Assembly (NCBI RefSeq): GCF_900142295.1
Contig: NZ_FSRL01000002.1
Coordinates: 248,001 to 312,000 of the forward strand
Length of the DNA stretch: 64,000 bases
Direction of reading: 5' to 3'
Source: Vannielia litorea
GTDB taxonomy: Bacteria > Pseudomonadota > Alphaproteobacteria > Rhodobacterales > Rhodobacteraceae
Shown piece after piece: positions 1 through 7,844 of this stretch. Position 1 is the first letter of the stretch. The number at the start of each line of letters is the position of its first letter. The notes beneath the pieces were generated by a model. It was given only the letters and a program-made list of their open reading frames with translations, did not search any database and was not told where the DNA came from. The translations under genes and the position numbers were made by a program.

Positions 1-1086
1 CCGATCGGCCCGGTGGCGGTCTTCGGCGCGTCGAACTTCCCGCTCGCCTTCTCCACCGCGGGCGGCGACACCGCCGCCGCGCTGGCCGCGGGCTGCCCGG
101 TGGTCGTCAAGGGCCACTCCGCCCACCCCGGCACCGGCGAGATCGTGGCCCAGGCCATCGACGCCGCGATCCGGAAGTGCGGCATCCACCCCGGCGTCTT
201 CTCCCTCATCCAGGGCGGCAAGCGCGATGTGGGCACCACGCTGGTCCAGCACCCGCTGATCAAGGCCGTGGGCTTCACCGGCTCGCTCGGCGGCGGTCGC
301 GCGCTCTTCGACCTCTGCGCCCAGCGCCCCGAGCCGATCCCCTTCTTCGGCGAGCTGGGCTCGGTCAACCCGATGTTCGTGCTCCCCGAGGCCGCCAAGG
401 CCCGTGGCAAGGCCATGGGCGAGGGCTGGGCCGGATCGCTCACCATGGGTGCGGGCCAGTTCTGCACCAACCCCGGCATCGCCGTGGTCGAGAAGGGCGA
501 GGCCGGTGACGCCTTCGTCACCGCCGCCAAGGAGGCCCTCTCCAAGGCCGCCCCGCAGACCATGCTCACCGACGGCATCGCCCAGGCCTACAAGGACGGC
601 AAGGCCCGCTTCGACGGCCGCAACGCCGTGCAGCCCCTGCTGACCAACGAGGACGAGGGCCGCAACGCCTCCCCCAACCTCTACGAGACCGACGCCGAGG
701 CCTACCTGCAGGACCACGCGCTCGGCGAGGAGGTCTTCGGCCCCCTCGGTCTCGTCGTCCGGGTCAATGGCAAGGACGACATGGAGACCCTGGCGAAGGG
801 CTTCGAAGGCCAGCTCACCGCGACGATCCACATGGATGATGGCGACACCGAGCGCGCCAGGGCGCTGATCCCGATCCTCGAGCGCAAGGCCGGCCGCCTG
901 CTGGTCAACGGCTTCCCGACCGGCGTCGAGGTGGCCGACAGCATGGTCCACGGCGGCCCCTATCCCGCCTCCACCAACTTCGGCGCCACCTCGGTGGGCA
1001 CGCTCTCGATCCGTCGCTTCCTGCGGCCTGTCTGCTACCAGAACATGCCCGACGCGATCTTGCCGCAGGACCTGCAAGGCGCATGA
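1..1086 (+). CDS. Aldehyde dehydrogenase, alpha-ketoglutarate-semialdehyde dehydrogenase type (5' partial)
   Basis: The reading frame is open from base 1, so the start lies outside the window and 361 codons remain. The catalytic cysteine is in GQFCTNPG (nt 463-465) and the general-base glutamate in FFGELGSVNP, both typical of the ALDH superfamily and specifically of the KGSADH branch that oxidises 2-oxoglutarate semialdehyde to 2-oxoglutarate with NAD(P)+. This is the last step of the oxidative pentose/uronate routes whose dehydratases lie elsewhere in the window. It overlaps dgoK by four bases (ATGA), so it heads or continues the operon 1-3446. The substrate assignment rests on family resemblance and context; another acid-sugar semialdehyde is possible. 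Confidence 0.85.
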   Translation, partial: PIGPVAVFGASNFPLAFSTAGGDTAAALAAGCPVVVKGHSAHPGTGEIVAQAIDAAIRKCGIHPGVFSLIQGGKRDVGTTLVQHPLIKAVGFTGSLGGGRALFDLCAQRPEPIPFFGELGSVNPMFVLPEAAKARGKAMGEGWAGSLTMGAGQFCTNPGIAVVEKGEAGDAFVTAAKEALSKAAPQTMLTDGIAQAYKDGKARFDGRNAVQPLLTNEDEGRNASPNLYETDAEAYLQDHALGEEVFGPLGLVVRVNGKDDMETLAKGFEGQLTATIHMDDGDTERARALIPILERKAGRLLVNGFPTGVEVADSMVHGGPYPASTNFGATSVGTLSIRRFLRPVCYQNMPDAILPQDLQGA

Positions 1087-1973
1087 TTGCCAGCTGGATC
1101 GCGGCCGACTGGGGCACCTCCAACCTGCGCCTCTGGGCCATCGGCCCGGAGGGGGAGGTCATCGGTCGCGCCTCCAGCAACAAGGGCATGGGCAAGCTGG
1201 ACCCCTCCGGCTACGAGCCCGTCCTCCTCGAGCTGGCCGAGCCCTGGCTCGGCCGCCACGCCACCGACGTGCTGATCTGCGGCATGGCCGGGGCCCGGCA
1301 GGGCTGGGTCGAGGCGCCCTACGCCGCCGCCCCCTGCAAGCCCGCAGGCCTCCCGCCTGTCAGCGCCCCCACCGACGACCCGCGCCTGCGCGTCCGCATC
1401 CTGCCCGGCGTCTCTCAATCCGACCCGGCCGACGTGATGCGCGGCGAAGAAACCCAGGTCGCAGGCTTCCTCGCCGGCAACCCTGCGTTCGACGGCATCC
1501 TCTGCCTGCCCGGCACCCACTCCAAATGGGTCCATGTCTCCGCCGGAGAGATCGTCAGCTTCCGTACCTTCATGACCGGCGAGCTGTTCTCCTTGCTCTC
1601 CTCGCAATCGGTGCTGCGCCACGCGCTTCACGGCGAGGGCTGGGACGAGTCCGCCTTCGCGCAAGCCGCCGCCGTGGCCATGTCGCGCCCCGAGCGGCTG
1701 GCCTCCTCGCTCTTCTCCCTCCGCGCCGCCTCGCTGCTCACCGGCCTCGCGCCCGGCACCGCCCGCGCGCGGTTGTCCGGCACGCTCATCGGCCTCGAAC
1801 TGGCCGCCGCGCGCCCCTACTGGCTCGGCCAGCGCGTCGCCCTCATCGGCGGCCCGCTCCTGACCGAACCCTACGCCAAGGCCCTCGCCGCCCAGGGCCT
1901 CGCCCCCGAAATCCACGATGGCGAAAACCTCGCGCTGGCCGGCCTCACCGCCGCCCGCATGGCCCTCGCCTGA
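1083..1973 (+). CDS. dgoK: 2-dehydro-3-deoxygalactonokinase
   Basis: The 296-aa protein opens with AADWGTSNLRLW, the phosphate-binding loop of the DgoK family, and has the family's usual length of about 290-300 aa. It phosphorylates 2-keto-3-deoxy-D-galactonate at C6 in the De Ley-Doudoroff route. The start overlaps the preceding dehydrogenase stop (ATGA) and the next gene is dgoA, the aldolase that uses its product, which supports the call strongly. Cytoplasmic; no signal or membrane segment seen. Confidence 0.93.
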   Translation: MIASWIAADWGTSNLRLWAIGPEGEVIGRASSNKGMGKLDPSGYEPVLLELAEPWLGRHATDVLICGMAGARQGWVEAPYAAAPCKPAGLPPVSAPTDDPRLRVRILPGVSQSDPADVMRGEETQVAGFLAGNPAFDGILCLPGTHSKWVHVSAGEIVSFRTFMTGELFSLLSSQSVLRHALHGEGWDESAFAQAAAVAMSRPERLASSLFSLRAASLLTGLAPGTARARLSGTLIGLELAAARPYWLGQRVALIGGPLLTEPYAKALAAQGLAPEIHDGENLALAGLTAARMALA

Positions 1974-1992
1974 CGCTGCACCGGAGCCGCCC

Positions 1993-2607
1993 ATGACCCG
2001 CAACATCGTCGCCATCCTCCGCGGCCTGACCCCGCCCGAGGCCCTGGCCATCGGCGAAACCCTGGTCGCCGCAGGCATCAGCAAGATCGAGGTGCCGCTC
2101 AACTCGCCCGACCCGCTCGCCTCCATCGCCCGGATGGTGCAGGCCTTCCCCGAGGCGGTGATCGGCGCGGGCACCGTGCTGACACCCGAACAGGTCGCCG
2201 ATGTCGCCGCCACCGGCGCCCGCCTCATCGTCTCGCCCGATACCAACCCCGCCGTGATCGACGCCAGTGTTGCCGCAGGCCTGCTCTCCTACCCCGGCAT
2301 CATGACCCCCTCCGAGGCCTTCACCGCGCTCCGCCACGGTGCCACCGGCCTCAAGCTCTTTCCCGGCTCGCTGCTCGGCCCCGAGGGGCTCAAGGCCATG
2401 CGCGCCGTGCTGCCCGCAGGCACCGAGGTGCTGGCCGTCGGCGGGGCGGGGCCCGCCAACTTCGCCGACTGGGCTGCGGCCGGCGTGTCGGGCTTCGGCA
2501 TCGGCTCCGCGCTCTACAAACCCGGCGATACCCCGGCGCAGGTGGCCGAAAAGGCCGCCGAAATCACCGCCGCCTATGACGCGGCCATGCCCGGGGCGCA
2601 GCCATGA
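1993..2607 (+). CDS. dgoA: 2-dehydro-3-deoxy-6-phosphogalactonate aldolase
   Basis: A 204-aa KDPG/KDPGal aldolase (class I, TIM barrel). ATG 1993 gives MTRNIVAILRGLTPPEALAI, the normal family N-terminus; the frame is open further upstream, but that would add unrelated residues overlapping dgoK. The Schiff-base lysine is probably in GLKLFPGSLLGP. It splits KDPGal to pyruvate and glyceraldehyde-3-phosphate. It sits 19 bp after dgoK and overlaps the following lactonase by ATGA, so all four genes look co-translated. Confidence 0.92.
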   Translation: MTRNIVAILRGLTPPEALAIGETLVAAGISKIEVPLNSPDPLASIARMVQAFPEAVIGAGTVLTPEQVADVAATGARLIVSPDTNPAVIDASVAAGLLSYPGIMTPSEAFTALRHGATGLKLFPGSLLGPEGLKAMRAVLPAGTEVLAVGGAGPANFADWAAAGVSGFGIGSALYKPGDTPAQVAEKAAEITAAYDAAMPGAQP

Positions 2608-3446
2608 GCACCGTCTTCGACACCCGCGCTTGCCGCCTCGGCGAAGGCCCGCTCTGGCACCCGCTCCGCCGTCAGCTCTTCTGGTTCGACATCCTCGATG
2701 CCCGCCTGCTGACCCAGACTGACGAAGGCCCGCACGAGTGGACCTTCCCCGAGCTGGTCTCCGCCGCCGGCTGGCTCTCCGAAGATGTCCTGCTCATCGC
2801 CTCCGAGACCCGGCTCTTCACCTTCGATCTCGACACAGGCCTGCGCGAGGACGTGGCCGCGCTCGAGGCCGACAACCCGGTGACCCGCTCCAACGACGGC
2901 CGTGCCGACCCGATGGGCGGCTTCTGGATCGGCACCATGGGCAAGACGGAGGAGAAGGGCGCAGGCGCGATCTACCGCTACTACAGGGGCGAGCTGCGCC
3001 AGCTCTACGACGGCATCACCGTGAGCAACTCCATCTGCTTCGCGCCCGGCGGCCGCGCCGCCTATTGGTCCGATACCCCGACCCACCAGATCATGCGCAC
3101 GCCCCTGGATGCCCAAGGCTGGCCCTCCGGCGCGCCGGAGGTCTTCGTGGACCTCAGCGCCGAGGGGCTCTACCCCGACGGCTCCGTGGTGGATAGCGAA
3201 GGCGCGCTCTGGAACGCCCAATGGGGCGCGGGCCGCGTGGTGCGCTACCTGCCCGACGGCACCGCCGACCGCGTGATCGAGGTGGACGGAGAGAAATCCA
3301 CCTGCCCGGCCTTTGGCGGCGAGGGCCTGACGACGCTCTACGTCACAAGCGCCTGCGGCGGGATGAAGAAGGATGGCAAGCAGGGCGTGACCTATGCGGC
3401 CCCCGCCGGAGTGGCCGGCCTCCCCGAACCGCAGGTGATCCTCTAG
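2604..3446 (+). CDS. SMP-30/gluconolactonase family sugar lactonase
   Basis: A 280-aa six-bladed propeller of the SMP-30/gluconolaconase/LRE family. Recognisable elements are LGEGPLWHP at the N-terminus (metal-binding Glu), the NDGRADPMGGFWIGTM segment with metal-binding Asn, and YPDGSVVDSEG with the catalytic Asp. It hydrolyses a 1,4- or 1,5-aldonolactone before the kinase/aldolase or dehydratase steps; D-galactonolactone or L-arabinolactone are plausible given dgoK/dgoA and KGSADH beside it. It is one of three paralogues in the window (others at 14890 and 28698). The paralogue at 28698 is more similar to this one (shared YRYYRGELRQL) than the one at 14890. Confidence 0.88.
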   Translation: MSTVFDTRACRLGEGPLWHPLRRQLFWFDILDARLLTQTDEGPHEWTFPELVSAAGWLSEDVLLIASETRLFTFDLDTGLREDVAALEADNPVTRSNDGRADPMGGFWIGTMGKTEEKGAGAIYRYYRGELRQLYDGITVSNSICFAPGGRAAYWSDTPTHQIMRTPLDAQGWPSGAPEVFVDLSAEGLYPDGSVVDSEGALWNAQWGAGRVVRYLPDGTADRVIEVDGEKSTCPAFGGEGLTTLYVTSACGGMKKDGKQGVTYAAPAGVAGLPEPQVIL

Positions 3447-3520
3447 GTCGCGCCCCCCGCGAGGACGCCTCGAAGGGCGGACGAGCGCCCCCCCGGCCAG
3501 CCAGGCTCATCAGCGCCTGT

Positions 3521-3535
3521 GGGCGATCTTCGCCC
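3521..3535 (-). terminator. Short GC hairpin just after the uxaA-like stop codon
   Basis: GGGCGA-tct-TCGCCC is a perfect 6-bp stem with a 3-nt loop, four bases beyond the stop of the leftward operon at 3539. There is no U-tract on either strand, so it is at best a weak or Rho-assisted end between two convergent operons. Confidence 0.3.
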
Positions 3536-3538
3536 CGG

Positions 3539-5074
3539 CTACCCCGTCACGCCGATCGGCCAGGGCGCAAACTCCTCCTCGCCCACACCCAGCGCCTCGC
3601 TCTTCGACTTTTCGCCGCTGGCCACCGCCAGCATCTTCTCGAAAATCTCCTGCCCCACCTCGTCCAGCGTCCTGTCGCCGTCGATCACCGTGCCGCAGTT
3701 CACATCCATGTCCCCGGTCATCCGGGCATACATCGGCGTGTTGGTCGCCAGCTTGATCGTGGGCGCGGGCATCGAGCCAAAGCAGCTGCCCCGCCCGGTG
3801 GTGAAGCACACCAGGTTGGCCCCGCCCGCGATCTGGCCCGTCGCGCTCACCGGGTCGTAGCCCGGCGTGTCCATGATCACGAGCCCCTTCTCCAGCACCG
3901 GCCAGGCATATTCATACACCGCGTTGATCCCCGTCGAGCCGCCCTTCTTGGAGCCGCCCAGGCTCTTCTCGATCACGTTGGCCAGCCCGCCCGCGTTGTT
4001 GCCCGGGCTCACCCGCCCGTTCATCTGCACATCGCGGCCCTCGTTGTACGTCAGCCACCAGTTGATCCGCTCGATGAACTTCTGCCCCACCTCCGGCGTC
4101 TTCGCCCGCGCGGTCAGCGTGTGCTCCACGCCATAGAGCTCCGGCGTCTCGCTCAAGATCGCCGTGCCCCCGTGCCGCACCAGGATATCCACTGCCTTGC
4201 CGAGCGCCGGGTTCGCACTGAGGCCAGAAAACCCGTCAGACCCGCCGCATTGCAGGCCCACCATCAGGTGCTCGGCGCTTACTGGCTCCCGTTCAATCGC
4301 ATTGGCCTCGTCCAGCATCTCGCGGATCACCCGCTTGCCTTCCTCCACCGCCGCCGCCGTGCCGCCGACATGCTGCATGGTGATCGCCCGCAACATCTTG
4401 CCGCTCTCCAGGCTCTCACCCGCGAAGAACTCGCCCAGGTTGTTCCGCTCGCACCCCAGCGAGCACACCAGCGCGCCGGCGGTGTTCGGATGCCGGATGT
4501 ATCCCGCCAGCGTCCGCCGCAGCAGGTCCATCGGCTCGCCGGTCATCTCCATGCCGCAACCCTGCTGGTGAACAAAGGCCACCACGCCATCGACGTTCGG
4601 CCATTGCGCCAGCCGCTCCTCGTCGAAATACGCGCTGATCTTCCGCGCCACCGTGGCCGAGCAGTTCACCGTGATGAAGATGCCGATGTAATTGCGCGTG
4701 CCCACCCGCCCGTCCTTGCGCCGGATCCCCATGAACCTCGCGCGCTCCTCTTCGGGCAGCACCTGCGCCTCCACGTAATCCGCTGAAAACCGGTAGTCTT
4801 TCTGAAAATCGTCAACCAGCACGTTGTGCGAGTGCAGCCAGGTCCCGGGCGCGATGTCCTCTCCCGCGAACCCGATGATGGTGGCGTATTTCAGCACCGG
4901 CTCGCCCCTGGCAATCGCCCGCGTGGCGATCTTGTGGCCCAGCGGCACGTCCTGCAACGCGGTCACGCCCTCGCTCGCCACCGCCGTCCCGGCGGGTATC
5001 TCCACCCGCGCCACGGCCACGTTGTCGGCCGCGTCCAGCCGGATCACCGGCGACTTCTCCATCACCTCGCTCAC
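3539..5074 (-). CDS. Altronate/galactarate dehydratase family protein (full-length UxaA/GarD type)
   Basis: A 511-aa protein with an N-terminal SAF domain (about residues 1-95, containing LGHKIATRAIARGEPVLKY) and the large catalytic domain found in UxaA and GarD (RVGTRNYIGIF; HQQGCGMEM; SLGCERNNLGE; GLQCGGSDGFSGLSANP). The conserved cysteines are those expected for the Fe-dependent active site. GTG 5074 is chosen because AGGAGG lies about nine bases upstream; ATG 5062 has no usable site. The GTG overlaps the stop of the DHDPS-family gene. It probably dehydrates a hexonate or hexarate (D-altronate, galactarate) to a 2-keto-3-deoxy acid; the substrate cannot be fixed from sequence. Confidence 0.88.
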   Translation of the reverse strand: MSEVMEKSPVIRLDAADNVAVARVEIPAGTAVASEGVTALQDVPLGHKIATRAIARGEPVLKYATIIGFAGEDIAPGTWLHSHNVLVDDFQKDYRFSADYVEAQVLPEEERARFMGIRRKDGRVGTRNYIGIFITVNCSATVARKISAYFDEERLAQWPNVDGVVAFVHQQGCGMEMTGEPMDLLRRTLAGYIRHPNTAGALVCSLGCERNNLGEFFAGESLESGKMLRAITMQHVGGTAAAVEEGKRVIREMLDEANAIEREPVSAEHLMVGLQCGGSDGFSGLSANPALGKAVDILVRHGGTAILSETPELYGVEHTLTARAKTPEVGQKFIERINWWLTYNEGRDVQMNGRVSPGNNAGGLANVIEKSLGGSKKGGSTGINAVYEYAWPVLEKGLVIMDTPGYDPVSATGQIAGGANLVCFTTGRGSCFGSMPAPTIKLATNTPMYARMTGDMDVNCGTVIDGDRTLDEVGQEIFEKMLAVASGEKSKSEALGVGEEEFAPWPIGVTG

Positions 5075-5967
5075 AGCAACACCGCCTCCTGCATGAAGCC
5101 CCGCAAATCCGCCGCCTGCCGCTCGGTCAGGGCCGATGCCCCTGGCGGCCTGCACGCTCCGCAGTCCAGCCCCTGCAGGGCCAGCGCGGCCTTCACGCCG
5201 GTCACATTGGTGCCGCCCATCTCCTCGGCGCGGATGTCCTCGAACACCCGCATCCCCTCGATCAGCCGCCCGGCCCCGGAGTACTCCCCCGCCGCCAGCG
5301 CATCCCGGATCGCCACCGAGCGCTCCGGCCACACGTTGATCAGCCCGGAGGTGAACCCCCGCGCGCCCATCGCATACATCGGCGGCGCCCAAACCTCGGC
5401 CAGTCCCGCGACCCAGATCACTCCCTCCGGGCTCTCCGCGATGGCCCGCGAGAGGTTGAGCGCGTTGGTCGTCGCCCATTTCACCCCCGCCACGCCGGGG
5501 ATCGCGCAGATCTCGGCAATCGCCTTGGGCCCCATCCCGTCGTTGCGCAGATAGAGCATCACCGGCAGGCCGCCGCCCGCCTCCACCACGCGCTTCACGT
5601 AATCGGCATAGCCGCGCGGGCTCACGAAGGGGTCGGGTGTCTGGTGAATCATCAGCGCATCCGCGCCGGCCCTTGCCGCGTGCCTCGCGGCCCGCTCCGC
5701 CTCGCGGATGCTCCGCCCGATGCCCGCAAACACCGGCACGCGGCCGTCGACCATCTCCACGACCGAAGAGCACATCCGCGCCGCCTCGGCCTCCTCCAGG
5801 CTGTAGAACTCGCCCGTGTTCCCGTTGACCACGAGAATGTCCACGCCCGCGCCCACGGCCCGGTCGATGACCGGCACCAGCCGCTCCGGCGCGATCTCGC
5901 CATCGGGCCCATAGGGCGTGACGAGAATGCCCGAAATCCCGGCCAGCGCCTCGTGCACCCGGCTCAT
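5071..5967 (-). CDS. DHDPS/NAL-family lyase or dehydratase (probable 2-keto-3-deoxy acid-sugar enzyme)
   Basis: A 298-aa class I TIM-barrel protein of the dihydrodipicolinate synthase/N-acetylneuraminate lyase family. The substrate loop is NGNTGEFYSL (GxTGE), the tyrosine sits in MLYLRNDG and the Schiff-base lysine in GVAGVKWATTN. ATG 5967 follows TAGGAGGTGGGC at ideal spacing; an upstream GTG (5973) lies within that site. Between an IlvD-type aldonate dehydratase and a UxaA-type dehydratase, it is likely an L-2-keto-3-deoxyarabinonate dehydratase or a KDG-type aldolase rather than a lysine-biosynthesis enzyme. The GTGA overlap with the next gene implies translational coupling. Confidence 0.82.
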   Translation of the reverse strand: MSRVHEALAGISGILVTPYGPDGEIAPERLVPVIDRAVGAGVDILVVNGNTGEFYSLEEAEAARMCSSVVEMVDGRVPVFAGIGRSIREAERAARHAARAGADALMIHQTPDPFVSPRGYADYVKRVVEAGGGLPVMLYLRNDGMGPKAIAEICAIPGVAGVKWATTNALNLSRAIAESPEGVIWVAGLAEVWAPPMYAMGARGFTSGLINVWPERSVAIRDALAAGEYSGAGRLIEGMRVFEDIRAEEMGGTNVTGVKAALALQGLDCGACRPPGASALTERQAADLRGFMQEAVLL

Positions 5968-5976
5968 GCCCACCTC

Positions 5977-7704
5977 CTAGTTGATTTCCGGCTCCGGCAC
6001 CGGGGCACCGAAATCGGTGCGCAGGTAATCGAAGTCGCACCCCTTGTCGGCCTGTTCGATGTGCTGGCTGAACATCTGGCCATAGCCGCGCTCGTAGCGC
6101 GGGGCAGGGGCCTGCCAGGCCTTGCGCCGTTCGGCCAGCTCCTCGTCCGACACTTCCATCTCCAGCTTTCGCCCCGGAATATCCAGCACCACCATGTCGC
6201 CCGTCCTGAGCAGCGCCAGCGGCCCGCCCACATAGGCCTCGGGCGCGATATGCAGCACGCAGGCCCCGTAGCTCGTGCCGCTCATCCGCGCGTCGCTCAT
6301 GCGCACCATGTCCCGAATGCCCTGCTTCAGCAGCGCCTTGGGCATCGGCAGCATCCCCCACTCCGGCATCCCCGGCCCGCCCTGCGGACCGGCGTTGCGC
6401 AGCACCAGAACGGTGTCGGGCGTCATCGGATGGTCTTCGTCGTTGATGATCTCCTTCAGCTCGGCGTAGCTGTCGGCCACCAGCGCGGGCCCGCGATGTT
6501 GCCAGAAGTCCGGGTTGCAGGCAGCGGGCTTGATTACCGCGCCATCGGGCGCAAGGTTGCCCTTCAGCACCGCCAGCGAGCCCTCATGGTAGACCGGATT
6601 GCTCAACGGCCGGATCACATCGTCATTGAAGTTCTTCGCACCCGCGATGTTCTCGCCCACGGTCTTGCCGGTCACCGTCATCGCGCCCAGCTCCAGCTTG
6701 TCGCCGAGTTCGGCCATCAACGCAGGCAACCCGCCCGCATAGAAGAAATCCTCCATCAGGTAGGTGTCGCCCGAGGGCCGCAGGTTGGCCAGCACCGGCA
6801 CCTCGCGGCCGATCGCGTCGAACTCGTCGAGCGTGAGCGGAATCCCCGCCCGCCGCGCCATCGCCAGCAGGTGAATGACCGCGTTGGTCGAGCAGCCGGT
6901 CGCCATCGCCACCCGCACCGCGTTGCGCGTGGCCTCCCAGGTCACGATCTTCTCGGGCGTCAGGTCCTCCCAGACCATCTCCACCGCACGCCGCCCGCAG
7001 GCCGCCGCCATCCGCTTGTGGCCCGCGTCGGGCGCGGGGATCGAGGAGGCGCCGGGCAGGCACAGTCCGAAGCCCTCGGCAATGCTCATCATCGTCGAGG
7101 CGGTGCCCATGGTCATGCAGGTGCCGTAGCTGCGGGCAATGCCGCCCTCCACGCCGTCCCACTCCTCCTTGCCGATGGTGCCCGCGCGGCGCTCGTCCCA
7201 GTATTTCCACACATCCGTGCCCGAGCCGAGCTTCTGCCCTGCGTAATTGCCGCGCAGCATCGCGCCGGCGGGCATGAAGACGAAGGGCAGGCCCATGCTG
7301 ATCGCCCCCATCACCAGCGCCGGGGTGGACTTGTCGCAGCCGCCCAGCAGCACCGCGCCGTCGATCGGGTGGCTCCGCAGCACCTCCTCCACCTCCATCG
7401 CGCCGAAGTTGCGGTAGAGCATCGAAGTGGGCTTCAGGAACTGCTCGCTGAAACTCTGCACCGGCATCTCCACCGGCATCCCGCCCGCCTGGTAAACCCC
7501 CTTCTTCACGAACTCTGCGCGGTCGCGCAGGTGGTGGTGGCAGGGCGAGAGGTCCGACCATGTGTTGATCACCGCGATGATCGGCTTGCCTTCCCAGTCG
7601 TTGCCATCCAGCCCCATCTGCCGGGCACGGGAGCGGTGACCCATCGAGCGCAGGTCATCGGGCGCAAACCAGCGGGCGGAGCGAAGGTCTTCGGGCTTTT
7701 TCAT
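5977..7704 (-). CDS. IlvD/Edd-family acid-sugar dehydratase (L-arabinonate dehydratase type)
   Basis: A 575-aa Fe-S dehydratase. Cluster cysteines are in LGGCDKSTP and GTCMTMGTAST, and ATGCSTNAVIH carries a further family cysteine. The N-terminus MKKPEDLRSARWFAPDD and the length match the pentonate/aldonate dehydratase subgroup rather than dihydroxyacid dehydratase of branched-chain synthesis (usually about 610 aa). It removes water from an aldonate such as L-arabinonate, D-xylonate or D-fuconate to give the 2-keto-3-deoxy acid. It lies directly upstream of the DHDPS-family enzyme, which would act next, and downstream of the TRAP transporter genes, indicating an uptake-plus-dehydration operon. 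Confidence 0.88.
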   Translation of the reverse strand: MKKPEDLRSARWFAPDDLRSMGHRSRARQMGLDGNDWEGKPIIAVINTWSDLSPCHHHLRDRAEFVKKGVYQAGGMPVEMPVQSFSEQFLKPTSMLYRNFGAMEVEEVLRSHPIDGAVLLGGCDKSTPALVMGAISMGLPFVFMPAGAMLRGNYAGQKLGSGTDVWKYWDERRAGTIGKEEWDGVEGGIARSYGTCMTMGTASTMMSIAEGFGLCLPGASSIPAPDAGHKRMAAACGRRAVEMVWEDLTPEKIVTWEATRNAVRVAMATGCSTNAVIHLLAMARRAGIPLTLDEFDAIGREVPVLANLRPSGDTYLMEDFFYAGGLPALMAELGDKLELGAMTVTGKTVGENIAGAKNFNDDVIRPLSNPVYHEGSLAVLKGNLAPDGAVIKPAACNPDFWQHRGPALVADSYAELKEIINDEDHPMTPDTVLVLRNAGPQGGPGMPEWGMLPMPKALLKQGIRDMVRMSDARMSGTSYGACVLHIAPEAYVGGPLALLRTGDMVVLDIPGRKLEMEVSDEELAERRKAWQAPAPRYERGYGQMFSQHIEQADKGCDFDYLRTDFGAPVPEPEIN

Positions 7705-7711
7705 TTGGTCC

Positions 7712-7834
7712 TCAGGAGATGGGTTGGGCGAAGGTGAACATCAGCCATATGATGACGGCCGCCAGCACGATGCCCCCGATCCAGGGCCATATGCCATAGC
7801 CGTTGATGTCGTCATGAGAGTCGCGTCCGATCAT
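7712..7834 (-). CDS. 40-aa single-pass membrane protein in the TRAP operon
   Basis: A small frame, too short for most callers, reads MIGRDSHDDINGYGIWPWIG and continues into a hydrophobic stretch (about residues 19-35, GGIVLAAVIIWLMFTFA) before a TGA. A strong site, GAGGAGA, lies seven bases before the ATG. The gene fits the gap exactly: 10 bp after dctQM and 7 bp before the dehydratase start. The hydrophilic N-terminus followed by one membrane helix suggests a TRAP-associated microprotein. I do not recognise a named family, and its role is unknown. Confidence 0.7.
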   Translation of the reverse strand: MIGRDSHDDINGYGIWPWIGGIVLAAVIIWLMFTFAQPIS

Positions 7835-7844
7835 GGGTCTCTCC

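Noticed and set aside
5071..5967. Dihydrodipicolinate synthase for lysine biosynthesis
   Set aside because: It is in an operon with acid-sugar dehydratases and a TRAP transporter, and its family also contains keto-deoxy acid enzymes.
3539..6361. A single 940-codon open frame covering the UxaA-like gene and beyond
   Set aside because: Only the part left of 5074 is protein-like; the rest is the out-of-frame shadow of the DHDPS and IlvD genes. A GTG with a strong ribosome site marks the true start.
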